From assembly GCA_035290065.1 (NCBI GenBank), contig DATDVD010000119.1:1-18472 (forward strand): a stretch of 18,472 nucleotides of DNA, read 5' to 3'. Shown in pieces: positions 1 to 6,984 of the stretch. Every line of letters begins with the position of its first letter. The first letter of the stretch is position 1. This DNA is from DATDVD01 sp035290065 (GTDB taxonomy: Bacteria; Pseudomonadota; Gammaproteobacteria; Coxiellales; Coxiellaceae). Below the pieces are notes generated by a model. That model saw nothing but the letters and a program-made list of their open reading frames with translations, made no database searches and was not told where the DNA came from. The position numbers and the translations under genes were made by a program.

Positions 1-1532
1 CGTTTAAACGAATGCGCGATTCCAATCACACTGCGCGCCACCCAAGCACCTACGCGCGTCACACCGATACTTAAATCTTGCCAAAAACGATGCCCAGCAT
101 CCGTATGCGCTTCTGCAGCTACATCGCGTAATTGATAATAATCCGTAGCAACACGCCGTTTGTGAGGGCCGCTGTGTAAACGCTCACTGCCCGTTAAATG
201 TTTTCCCCAACTGCGATGACTGCGTGCTGTAGTCGTGGTAAAAAGATCACGAGGCAGCATTTGCCTTCTCTGACGTTCCTGAAGAAATTGGGTATGATGG
301 GTATCAAACACATCATCGATAGGATTATTCGCATTCAATGCATAACTGACAGCCAATAAAAAATCGCGAATTTCTCGTTTTCCATGACCTAACAGACGAG
401 TAGAAAGAATCGCCACCTTATCGTGTCCAATACGAGTCTGTGTTTCACCTCGCGTTTCCAACCAGCCATAGCATCCTTGGTGTTGCCTTAAAAGTCGGTG
501 ATTTTGATCAAACACATAATTGGCCACCGCTGCTTCCGCCGCTGCTAACTGTTTATTTAAAGCACCGCGAAAAATAGTGGCATCGTCTCCTGTATACGTT
601 AAACGTTCATTGGCTAATCGAGCGGAACGAACCATAGCATTACACCGTTCCAATACATAATTAGCGATGATATTGCGTGTTTCATCATAACCGATACCCT
701 GATCTTCCGCAGAGCCGGTTTGAATAGTACGAATTTTTTCCTGCAATGTTTTTAACCGATAATAATCATCCACCAATCCTAATAATTGAGTGCGTGCAAT
801 TTCTAATGAAAAACGATTATGGTCGTGATTCTGAGGGTCATTATCGGGACGTTGACTGATTTCCGTTATTTTAGCAGCATATTGCTGCATGACCGTTTGA
901 ATAGCTCTGTCTTCATCACCTGCTAATAATTCTTCGAAATTAATGCCTATCGATTCAAAATGTTGAAGAGAAGATAAAACATCGGCTAAACTAGCTTTGA
1001 GAGTAGGTATAATTCGATCCGGATGTTCTCCATGCATGCGCTCAATGGGCTGCAGCAAACGCAGGCGTTGAAAAGTCATTTGGCAAATTTGTTCTTTATG
1101 AACGAAGTGGGTGGATCTAAGACCAAATTGCTCTGCATCTTTTAGCACCATAAAACGATAACGGCCGATATAACCTATTGCCTGAGCCGTTGCGGCACCC
1201 TCATTAGATAAAGTAATTCCCAATTCTTGTAAGCGCAGATATTCTTCTGGCGATACCACTGCCACCGCCATACTTTCCGGTGTATTTAATCCCCAATACG
1301 AACCCATGGTATTAAAAATCCGTACATAACTGGCACGCGCATGATCTTCGAGGGGTTTCTCTTCGCCTGCTTGTATTCTTTCTAACCCTCTTGCTCGTTG
1401 CACAAAAGCGCATTGAGTCACCCGGTGAGTTTCCCCATGAACCTTAACATCCAGACGTGCTGGAGGAGCCACCCCCAAGGGCATTAAGGCGTGACTCAAT
1501 AATTCCGTACTTTCAAAAACCGGGTTGGTCAT
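1..1532 (-). CDS. Unrecognised protein, 3' part beyond window edge; candidate Dot/Icm effector
   Basis: Open reading frame of 510 codons read leftwards from ATG at 1530-1532, without a stop before the window edge, so the C-terminus is missing. It begins MTNPVFESTELLSHALMPLG. I recognise no family. The visible part is soluble: no signal peptide and no long hydrophobic segment. It is mostly helical in character, with many Gln/Glu/Arg-rich stretches, for example a charged region around residues 195-300. An ATGGAAAATTT stretch just before the ATG gives a weak GGA ribosome-binding site. The gene stands alone, with REP elements upstream of its promoter. That promoter has two TTAA-starting half-sites 11 bp apart and a perfect TATAAT, the same layout as three other unknown genes here. 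By analogy with PmrA-controlled genes of Legionella and Coxiella, I infer a secreted effector or another T4SS-linked protein. The coding call is firm; the function is not. Confidence 0.8.
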   Translation of the reverse strand, partial: MTNPVFESTELLSHALMPLGVAPPARLDVKVHGETHRVTQCAFVQRARGLERIQAGEEKPLEDHARASYVRIFNTMGSYWGLNTPESMAVAVVSPEEYLRLQELGITLSNEGAATAQAIGYIGRYRFMVLKDAEQFGLRSTHFVHKEQICQMTFQRLRLLQPIERMHGEHPDRIIPTLKASLADVLSSLQHFESIGINFEELLAGDEDRAIQTVMQQYAAKITEISQRPDNDPQNHDHNRFSLEIARTQLLGLVDDYYRLKTLQEKIRTIQTGSAEDQGIGYDETRNIIANYVLERCNAMVRSARLANERLTYTGDDATIFRGALNKQLAAAEAAVANYVFDQNHRLLRQHQGCYGWLETRGETQTRIGHDKVAILSTRLLGHGKREIRDFLLAVSYALNANNPIDDVFDTHHTQFLQERQRRQMLPRDLFTTTTARSHRSWGKHLTGSERLHSGPHKRRVATDYYQLRDVAAEAHTDAGHRFWQDLSIGVTRVGAWVARSVIGIAHSFK

Positions 1533-1570
1533 AAATTTTCCATAAAATTCAAAATATAACTCTTAATTTT

Positions 1571-1603
1571 ATTATATTTCCCCTACCTTAATAAAATATT
1601 AAA
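1571..1603 (-). promoter_or_regulatory. PmrA-like promoter of the gene starting at 1532
   Basis: Read on the minus strand: TTAATATT (1602-1595), 3 bp, TTAAGGTA (1591-1584), 7 bp, then a perfect -10 TATAAT (1576-1571). The half-sites repeat with an 11-bp period, as in the PmrA box of Legionella and Coxiella (tandem cTTAATatT separated by 2 bp). The upstream half-site lies where a -35 would be, and no separate -35 is visible, as expected for an activated promoter. The predicted start of transcription is near 1564, giving a leader of about 31 nt. Confidence 0.6.
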
Positions 1604-1627
1604 TGAATCGTATATTTTATCCCCTTC

Positions 1628-1705
1628 GTAGGGGCAGACCGTGGTCTGCCCAACCGGATTCCAAATCTTGTGCCACATTCCGGGCAGAGCACGCTCTGCC
1701 CCTAC
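1628..1705. repeat. REPIN: head-to-head REP pair (1628-1651 and 1682-1705)
   Basis: The left REP has GTAG (1628-1631) followed by a hairpin with stem GGGCAGACC/GGTCTGCCC around a GT loop. The right REP is in reverse orientation with stem GGGCAGAGC/GCTCTGCCC and ends in CTAC. A GTAG-type tetranucleotide plus imperfect palindrome is the hallmark of REP elements mobilised by RAYT transposases, and inverted pairs are called REPINs. The two REPs use different, compensated stem pairs. The 30-nt spacer and right-hand flank recur near 5416-5500. Confidence 0.85.
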
Positions 1706-1741
1706 GTTAATTTTTTTTCCCAAATTTGTCCACCCCCTCCC

Positions 1742-1823
1742 GTAGGGGCAGACCGTGGTCTGCCCTTCTTTCTTCATAATAAACCTTGTACGGATTCTCG
1801 GACAGAGCACGCTCTGCCCCTAC
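1742..1823. repeat. REPIN: head-to-head REP pair (1742-1765 and 1800-1823)
   Basis: Second pair of the block. The left REP is GTAG plus the GACC/GGTC stem. The right REP is reversed with the GAGC/GCTC stem and one arm mismatch (GGACAGAGC). The spacer, with TTCTTTCTTCAT and AAACCTTGTAC, recurs in inverted orientation in the REPIN at 18332-18411 and in part after the REP at 5338. It lies 76 bp upstream of the phosphofructokinase start. No clear sigma-70 promoter was found between 1824 and 1899. Confidence 0.85.
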
Positions 1824-1899
1824 GGTATAAGATTTTGGCCTACCCTATTCTCACTCAACTTGCTAAAATGGTGTTTTTATCGAGGGAATTGATCATCAC

Positions 1900-3159
1900 A
1901 TGCCAAAGAACGTCTTTTATGCCCAATCGGGTGGCCCCACAGCCGTGATTAATGCTACTGCCTGTGGATTGATTGAAGCCGCGCGAAAACACCCGCAACT
2001 CGGCACCGTATTTGCCGGCCATAACGGCATTACGGGGGCTTTAAAAGAAGAACTCCTTGATACCAGTCAAGAATCCGAAGAAGCAATCCGAGCCCTGCTC
2101 CATACCCCTGCCAGTGCCTTTGGCTCTTGCCGCTATCGGCTAAAACCTTTCGAACAAGACCGCTCCCAATATGAACGGTTAATAGAAGTGTTCAAGGCTC
2201 ATGATATTGGGTATTTCTTTTACAACGGCGGCGGCGATTCGCAGGACACTACCTACAAAATTTCGCAGATGAGCCACGCTATGAATTACCCCCTCACCTG
2301 CATTGGTTTACCCAAAACTATCGATAATGACTTAAGCCAAACCGATAACTGCCCCGGCTTTGGATCAGTAGCCAAATATGTCGCCATCTCCACGCAGGAA
2401 GCAGCATTAGATATCGCCGGTATGGCTGCTACATCCACCAAAGTATTTATTTTAGAAGTCATGGGCCGCCACAGCGGTTGGATTGCAGCGGCCAGTGGGC
2501 TATTAACGCAACAAGCAGGCGATCCCCCTCATTTAATTTTATTGCCGGAAATAGCATTTGATCACGAAGCTTTCTTGGCTAAAGTAAAGGCTACCGTGGA
2601 AAAAGAAGGTTATTGTGTGATTGTGGCCTCGGAAGGTTTACGCGAAACAGACGGTCGATTTTTAAAAGAATCACACGATATAAAAGATGCGTTTGGCCAT
2701 GCTCAATTAGGCGGTGTGGCACCGATTCTCGCGCGATTAATTCATCATCGATTGGGTTATAAATTTCACTGGGCCGTGGCGGATTATTTGCAACGTGCCG
2801 CTCGACATATTGCGTCTCAAACAGATGTGGAACAAGCGTATGCCCTAGGTGAGAAAGCGATTGAATTTGCCACTCAGGGCATCCGGGATGTGATGTTAAC
2901 CATCGAACGGTTGTCTCACTCCCCCTATCGCTGGCAAATTGGCACAACACCTTTGCAAACGGTGGCCAATATTGAACGCGTGATGCCAAATCATTACATT
3001 ACAAAAGATGGTTTTCACATCACCGAAAAATGCCGCGAATATTTATTGCCATTAATTCAAGGGGAAGCCTATCCTCCTTATCTAAACGGACTTCCTGCCT
3101 ACATCCGCCTTAAAAATATTCGAGTAAAAAAGAAATTATCTCAGCTTGTTCATTTATAA
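1900..3159 (+). CDS. pfp: Pyrophosphate-dependent 6-phosphofructokinase
   Basis: The 419-residue protein interconverts fructose 6-phosphate and fructose 1,6-bisphosphate, here probably with PPi as phosphoryl donor, so the step is reversible in glycolysis and gluconeogenesis. It opens with NVFYAQSGGPTAVINATACG, the glycine-rich N-terminus of the family. Residues around 106-112 read YNGGGDS, with Asp where ATP enzymes have Gly. PKTIDNDL (about 139) has the Lys typical of PPi enzymes and the catalytic Asp of the TIDND motif. MGRHSGWIAAASG (about 187) is the sugar-phosphate binding segment. Length is normal. ATG is preceded by GAGGGA at a rather long 12-nt spacing. It is flanked by REP blocks and converges on glnA. 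PPi-PFK is common in Legionella and Coxiella. Donor specificity is inferred from motifs only. Confidence 0.93.
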   Translation: MPKNVFYAQSGGPTAVINATACGLIEAARKHPQLGTVFAGHNGITGALKEELLDTSQESEEAIRALLHTPASAFGSCRYRLKPFEQDRSQYERLIEVFKAHDIGYFFYNGGGDSQDTTYKISQMSHAMNYPLTCIGLPKTIDNDLSQTDNCPGFGSVAKYVAISTQEAALDIAGMAATSTKVFILEVMGRHSGWIAAASGLLTQQAGDPPHLILLPEIAFDHEAFLAKVKATVEKEGYCVIVASEGLRETDGRFLKESHDIKDAFGHAQLGGVAPILARLIHHRLGYKFHWAVADYLQRAARHIASQTDVEQAYALGEKAIEFATQGIRDVMLTIERLSHSPYRWQIGTTPLQTVANIERVMPNHYITKDGFHITEKCREYLLPLIQGEAYPPYLNGLPAYIRLKNIRVKKKLSQLVHL

Positions 3160-3210
3160 TGAAAGAGTAAGAACTTTCTCACAGGCTGTAGCAAGCTTAA
3201 ACAGAACTCT

Positions 3211-3239
3211 AAAAAAATGCCCAACAAAATTCTATTGGG
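3211..3239 (-). terminator. Rho-independent terminator for the glnA transcript
   Basis: On the minus strand, CCCAATA at 3239-3233 pairs with TGTTGGG (allowing a G-T pair) around a short AT-rich loop. CA and a run of seven T (3217-3211) follow. It lies about 170 bp past the glnA stop, beyond three REP hairpins, so those could also end or protect the message. Confidence 0.55.
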
Positions 3240-3261
3240 TAAAGCTCGCGCTCAACCCATC

Positions 3262-3396
3262 GGGCAGACCACGGTCTGCCCCTACGGGAGAGAGTGGATA
3301 AATTTGGGGAGGAATTAACGTAGGGGCAGAGCGTGCTCTGCCCGTCCGAAATTTAAATCTTGCGCAACGTTTCGGGCAGACTTTGGCTGCCCCTAC
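3262..3396. repeat. REP cluster: single reverse REP (3262-3285) plus REPIN (3320-3343, 3374-3396)
   Basis: The first unit is a reversed REP with the GACC/GGTC stem ending in CTAC. It is followed by a spacer that is the reverse complement of the one after the REP at 1705. Then come a forward REP with the GAGC/GCTC stem and a degenerate reversed REP (GGGCAG, 7-nt centre, CTGCCC, then CTAC). The spacer GTCCGAAATTTAAATCTTGC recurs at 15724-15755 and 15853-15884. The cluster fills the gap between the convergent phosphofructokinase and glnA genes. Confidence 0.8.
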
Positions 3397-3411
3397 GGGA
3401 GATTGTTTTAT

Positions 3412-4830
3412 CTATTCGCTGAAATACATATCCCACTCGATAGGATGAGTAGTCATATTAAGGCGTTGGATATCGTGTTTTTTAAGGTTTACATAGCCTT
3501 GTAGCATATCCATCGTAAACACATTGCCTTTTAAGAGAAAATCGTGATCTTCTTCCAACGAGCGTAAAGCTTCTTCCAACGAAGCACAAACACGCGGAAT
3601 ACCCGCGGCTTCTTGCTCGCTTAATTCATATAAATCGTGTTCAATGGCCGAACCTGGATCAATTTTATTCACGATACCATCCAGCCCTGCCATCATCATC
3701 GCGGCAAACGCTAAATAAGGATTGGCGCAAGGATCCGGGAAACGCACTTCAATACGATTCGCTTTCGAATTGGTCACAAAAGGAATTCGAATGGCCGCCG
3801 ATCGATTACCCGCCGAATAGGCCAAAAATACCGGCGCTTCAAAACCCGGCATTAATCGTTTGTAACTGTTAGTGGTCGAATTAGTAAATGCATTTAACGC
3901 ACGGCCGTGTTTAATAATACCGCCAATGTAGTGTAGCGCCATATTGGATAACCCTGCATACGCACTTCCCACAAATAAATTCTCGCCATTTTTTGCCAGC
4001 GATTGATGACAATGCATACCACTGCCATTATCCCCCACTAAGGGTTTCGGCATAAAAGTCGCGGTACGTCCATAATTTTGAGCCACATTATGCACTACAT
4101 ATTTTAAAATTTGAATATTATCCGCGGTTTTTAAAAGCGGGCCAAAACGAAAACTAATTTCATTTTGGTTGCCTGTGGCTACTTCGTGATGATGCGCTTC
4201 CAACACCATACCCATCGATTTCATAATCGTACACATATCGGAACGAATATTTTGAGACGAATCCACGGGTGGCACAGGAAAATATCCCCCTTTTATCGCT
4301 GGACGATGGCCCAAATTTCCGCCTTTGTATTCTTTACCCGAGTTCCACGCGGCTTCCACCGAATCTACTTGAAAGGAAACTTGGCTCATATCAATTTTCC
4401 AACGTACATCGTCGAAAATAAAAAATTCGGGCTCAGGGCCAAAATAACAGGCATCGGCAATGCCAGTGGACACTAAATATTCTTCCGCTTTTCTGGCCAC
4501 CGAACGGGGATCTCGCTCATATCCTTGACCCGTACGAGGATCTACAATATCACAGCGAATATTTAATGTAGGCGCATGGAAAAAAGGGTCTTTAACCGCC
4601 GTTGATAAATCCGGTTTTAACGCCATATCCGATTGATCGATATTTTTCCATCCGGCAATAGAAGAACCATCAAACATTTTTCCTTCTTCAAAAAAGGCGG
4701 CGTCAACGGAGTCCACCGGAACGGAAACGTGCTGTTCTTTGCCACGCGTATCGGTAAAACGCAAATCCACAAATCGAATGCCTTCTTTTTCAATTAAGTC
4801 TAATACAGTTTTGATTTCTTTTTTTATCAC
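3412..4830 (-). CDS. glnA: Type I glutamine synthetase
   Basis: ATP-dependent synthesis of glutamine from glutamate and ammonia; the cytosolic dodecamer is the entry point for nitrogen. Family motifs are in order: FVDLRFTDTRGKEQHV near the N-terminus, MFDGSSIAGW, the ATP-site segment KPLVGDNGSGMHCHQS, RLMPGFEAP, and RFPDPCANPYLAFAAMMMAG. A Tyr in HDLYELSEQE at about residue 401 matches the Tyr397 adenylylated by GlnE in E. coli, so covalent control is likely. I chose GTG at 4828-4830 (472 aa): it has GGAG nine bases upstream and gives the usual short N-terminus. An in-frame GTG at 4843-4845 would add five residues but has no good ribosome-binding site. It lies just downstream of the protease inhibitor gene, so the two may be cotranscribed. 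No ntrBC genes are nearby. Confidence 0.96.
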   Translation of the reverse strand: MIKKEIKTVLDLIEKEGIRFVDLRFTDTRGKEQHVSVPVDSVDAAFFEEGKMFDGSSIAGWKNIDQSDMALKPDLSTAVKDPFFHAPTLNIRCDIVDPRTGQGYERDPRSVARKAEEYLVSTGIADACYFGPEPEFFIFDDVRWKIDMSQVSFQVDSVEAAWNSGKEYKGGNLGHRPAIKGGYFPVPPVDSSQNIRSDMCTIMKSMGMVLEAHHHEVATGNQNEISFRFGPLLKTADNIQILKYVVHNVAQNYGRTATFMPKPLVGDNGSGMHCHQSLAKNGENLFVGSAYAGLSNMALHYIGGIIKHGRALNAFTNSTTNSYKRLMPGFEAPVFLAYSAGNRSAAIRIPFVTNSKANRIEVRFPDPCANPYLAFAAMMMAGLDGIVNKIDPGSAIEHDLYELSEQEAAGIPRVCASLEEALRSLEEDHDFLLKGNVFTMDMLQGYVNLKKHDIQRLNMTTHPIEWDMYFSE

Positions 4831-4852
4831 GGCACGTTTCTCCACTTCATAC

Positions 4853-5260
4853 TTAAGGTTGAGTTATGATCAAAATCGTTTTCACATCGCTGTCTGTTTT
4901 TTCCCACGGTCTTGCATAGTGCATTTTTAATATAAATGCTCGGCTACCTTCGTAAGCGGCCGGTGTTATATGAAACTCCCATACTTCATAATTTCCCGCT
5001 CCTATTCGACGGGTATCGGAAGGCACATAATGATGCTCTACGAGTTCTATATAATTCGTCGGCAATGCCACTAATTGCCATTGATAACCCGTGGTCGGAT
5101 TAGACGGCAACGACAAAGTCCAGGACGAGGTTCCCGATGCTAGGACGACAGAGGAAGGAATAGGAGTAGGCGAGGCGATGTCCGTTAGCCAGGCACCCAA
5201 TTGCATGATACCCCACCACAACAACACAACGATCACTATTCGAACAAGCTTCCATAGCAT
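4853..5260 (-). CDS. Chagasin-like cysteine protease inhibitor (MEROPS I42), membrane-anchored or secreted
   Basis: The 135-residue protein has a hydrophobic N-terminal segment (residues 5-25, uncleaved anchor or signal peptide) and then one immunoglobulin-like inhibitor domain. The three chagasin loops are recognisable: NPTTGYQW at 54-61, a GAGN in place of the usual GxGG near residue 87, and RPWE at 117-120. In characterised members these loops fill the active-site cleft of papain-family proteases. The location predicted here is the periplasm. It ends 22 bp before the chosen glnA start and shares its strand. The ATG has no good ribosome-binding site. Possible targets are host or endogenous C1 proteases; none is encoded in the window. 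The family call is fairly sure, the target unknown. Confidence 0.82.
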   Translation of the reverse strand: MLWKLVRIVIVVLLWWGIMQLGAWLTDIASPTPIPSSVVLASGTSSWTLSLPSNPTTGYQWQLVALPTNYIELVEHHYVPSDTRRIGAGNYEVWEFHITPAAYEGSRAFILKMHYARPWEKTDSDVKTILIITQP

Positions 5261-5337
5261 GATGGAATTACATGGTATCGAGGTTTATATGGGAAAACAA
5301 GAAGAATCCAGCAACCCCCCTCCACAACCCAAATAAC

Positions 5338-5562
5338 GTAGGGGCAGACCGTGGTCTGCCCTTCTTTCTTCATGATAAACCTCGTGCCACATTCCGGGCA
5401 GAGCGTGGTCTACTCGAGCAAATTCCAAATCTCGTGCTACATTCCGGGCAGAGCACGCTCTGCCCCTACGTTAATTTTTTCCCTCAAATTTACCCACCCC
5501 CTACGGTAATTTTTCCCTCAAATTTACCTATCCCTCTCGTAGGGGCAGACCGTGGTCTGCCC
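5338..5562. repeat. REP cluster with four REPs, one of them a hybrid, and a duplicated spacer
   Basis: Units: forward REP 5338-5361 (GACC/GGTC stem), degenerate unit 5396-5415, reversed REP 5446-5469 (GAGC/GCTC stem) and forward REP 5539-5562 (GACC/GGTC stem). The unit at 5396 joins a GGGCAGAGC left arm to a damaged GGTCTACTC right arm, as if a reversed and a forward REP had recombined. Between 5466 and 5537 the spacer (CTACG, TTAATTTTTTCCCTCAAATTTACC, broken here only by small changes) is present twice in tandem. The part 5405-5500 resembles 1640-1738. Confidence 0.8.
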
Positions 5563-5719
5563 AAAAACACAGCTCCATACCCTAGAGATCTCGCTACCTA
5601 AAAATCCAGAAAAACGAAGCTGCCCTCTCTAAATTTCCCTGCAGCGAAAAGATCTCCGCTACCCCCATAGACAGCCCCACTGCTTTATAGTTCAATACCC
5701 TTACAAAGAGGAGAACACC
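5563..5719. other. Intergenic stretch without a recognised gene
   Basis: Together with the REP cluster and the inhibitor gene's upstream region this makes a gene-free gap of 459 bp (5261-5719). I see no coding frame. AGATCTCGCTACC near 5586 and AGATCTCCGCTACC near 5650 form a loose direct repeat of unknown meaning. A TATAGT at 5686-5691 could be a -10 for the next gene, but no -35 is visible at the right distance. A strong ribosome-binding site (AGAGGAG, 6 nt before ATG) closes the stretch. Confidence 0.5.
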
Positions 5720-6280
5720 ATGGCACTAACACCCTCCACTATGCTGCCTTTAGGCACCCCCGCCCCTGCCTTCACTTTACGGGATACTGTATCCGGAAAA
5801 GTGCTTTCTCTAGAAAACCTAACATCTACCCTCGCCACAGTCATTGTTTTTATGTGCAATCACTGTCCTTACGTCAAACACATTCAAAAAAAATTAGTAG
5901 CAGTAGCTCATCATTACCAACACAAAGGCATATCATTCATTGCCATTAGTTCCAATGACGTAGACCATTATCCCGATGACTCTCCTGAAAAAATGAAAGA
6001 AGAAGCTCAACGTTTCGGCTATCCCTTTCCTTATTTATATGATGAAACTCAACAAATCGCCCACGCTTACCACGCCGCTTGTACACCCGATTTTTATGTA
6101 TTTGATAAAGCATTAAAATGCGTATACCGCGGACGCTTTGATAATTCCTCCCCAGGCAAATCCACCCCCATCACCGGCCACGATTTACGCGCCGCCCTCG
6201 ACGCTCTGCTAGCCGGAAAACCCATCGGCGAAAATCAACTGCCCAGCATGGGATGCAATATTAAATGGAAATCCCAGTAA
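5720..6280 (+). CDS. Thioredoxin-fold redox protein (AhpC/TSA, PRX-like1 type)
   Basis: The 186-residue cytosolic protein has no signal peptide. It begins like a peroxiredoxin (PLGTPAPAFTLRDTVSGK) and carries a CxxC redox centre in FMCNHCPYVKHI (about residues 50-61). Further family marks are SSNDVDHYPDDSPEKM, a third Cys in ACTPDFYVFD (about 118-127), and the C-terminal SMGCNIKWK. This set is typical of the thioredoxin-family proteins often annotated as peroxiredoxin-like 1. The substrate is not established for the group; thiol-disulfide exchange or peroxide reduction is likely. The start is well supported by AGAGGAG six bases before ATG. The gene stands alone between a REP cluster and greA on the opposite strand, with no obvious terminator. 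I see nothing in 6281-6397. Confidence 0.88.
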   Translation: MALTPSTMLPLGTPAPAFTLRDTVSGKVLSLENLTSTLATVIVFMCNHCPYVKHIQKKLVAVAHHYQHKGISFIAISSNDVDHYPDDSPEKMKEEAQRFGYPFPYLYDETQQIAHAYHAACTPDFYVFDKALKCVYRGRFDNSSPGKSTPITGHDLRAALDALLAGKPIGENQLPSMGCNIKWKSQ

Positions 6281-6397
6281 GGCTCAACAGAGGAGGCTAT
6301 TTTGAGTGACTAACTTTAAATCATAATACAATGCTGTAGCAGCCATATTGTAAAAGGAGTAAAAGAATAATCTACGGCACCCAGGCTCTTTAGTCGC

Positions 6398-6874
6398 TTA
6401 TAAATGCTCGATCTTAATAATTTCGTAGGTGATTTTCCCTTTGGGCGTCACAATTTCTACGATATCTTCTTCGCACTTTCCGATTAAGGAACGAGCGATG
6501 GGAGCCGTGACGGCGAGTTTTCCGGATTTAATATCGGCTTCTTCTTCGCCCACAATTCGGTAAATAATTGCCTCTTCATTGCCAATATTCAACAAGGTCA
6601 CGGTGACACCAAAAATAACACGGCCTTGATTCGGTAATTGAGTTACATCAATCACCTGCGCATAAGCCAGCTGATGTTCTAAATCCCGAATACGTGCTTC
6701 GGTTAAACCCTGCAACTCTTTAGCGGCATGGTATTCGGCATTTTCTTTTAAATCACCATGCGCTCGCGCCTCCGCAATGGCCTGAATGATGACCTGACGT
6801 TTTTCGCCTTTAAGATAATGTAATTCTTCTTTTAAGGCGGCTTCGCCTTGGGGAGTCATGGGAATTCTGTTCAT
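6398..6874 (-). CDS. greA: Transcription elongation factor GreA
   Basis: The 158-residue protein has the family's exact size. The N-terminal coiled coil starts at MTPQGEAALKEELHYLKG and its tip carries ARAHGDLKENAEYHAAKE (about residues 36-53). The Asp and Glu in this segment are the acidic pair that enters the RNA polymerase secondary channel and stimulates cleavage of backtracked RNA. The C-terminal FKBP-like domain ends with ITYEIIKIEHL. GAGG seven bases before ATG supports the start. It is divergent from the amino acid transporter, with overlapping promoters in the 95-bp gap. No clear terminator follows. Confidence 0.97.
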   Translation of the reverse strand: MNRIPMTPQGEAALKEELHYLKGEKRQVIIQAIAEARAHGDLKENAEYHAAKELQGLTEARIRDLEHQLAYAQVIDVTQLPNQGRVIFGVTVTLLNIGNEEAIIYRIVGEEEADIKSGKLAVTAPIARSLIGKCEEDIVEIVTPKGKITYEIIKIEHL

Positions 6875-6934
6875 GGTATAACCTCAATAGGGTGAAATAG
6901 AAAGGTAACACGAGAAAACACGATTTTAAAGGCC

Positions 6935-6963
6935 GTGACAAGCGAATTTTTTGTTCTTATACT
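6935..6963 (+). promoter_or_regulatory. Sigma-70 promoter of the transporter, predicting a leaderless mRNA
   Basis: GTGACA (6935-6940), exactly 17 bp, then TATACT (6958-6963): each hexamer matches consensus at five of six positions. Seven bases past the -10 is 6970, the A of the ATG. There is no ribosome-binding site in front of that ATG, which fits a leaderless transcript. Confidence 0.65.
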
Positions 6964-6984
6964 GTCCGAATGGCAGGAATTCAA
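6956..6984 (-). promoter_or_regulatory. Candidate sigma-70 promoter of greA
   Basis: On the minus strand, TTGAAT (6984-6979), a 17-bp spacer and TATAAG (6961-6956). The -35 lies inside codons 4-5 of the transporter gene and the -10 overlaps the transporter's own -10. The predicted leader is about 75 nt. Confidence 0.5.

Noticed and set aside
1583..1948. Open frames on both strands running through the REP block
   Set aside because: They read through the REP hairpins (repeated TTVCPY and ALPL peptides) and have no ribosome-binding site or family resemblance. The same happens at 5272-5601.
2591..2989. Minus-strand frame of 132 codons
   Set aside because: It lies entirely within the well-supported phosphofructokinase gene and resembles no known family.
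3167..3186. GAAAG/CTTTC stem after the phosphofructokinase stop as a terminator
   Set aside because: Only five A/T-rich pairs and no T run on the plus strand. The terminator with a T run at 3211-3239 reads on the minus strand.
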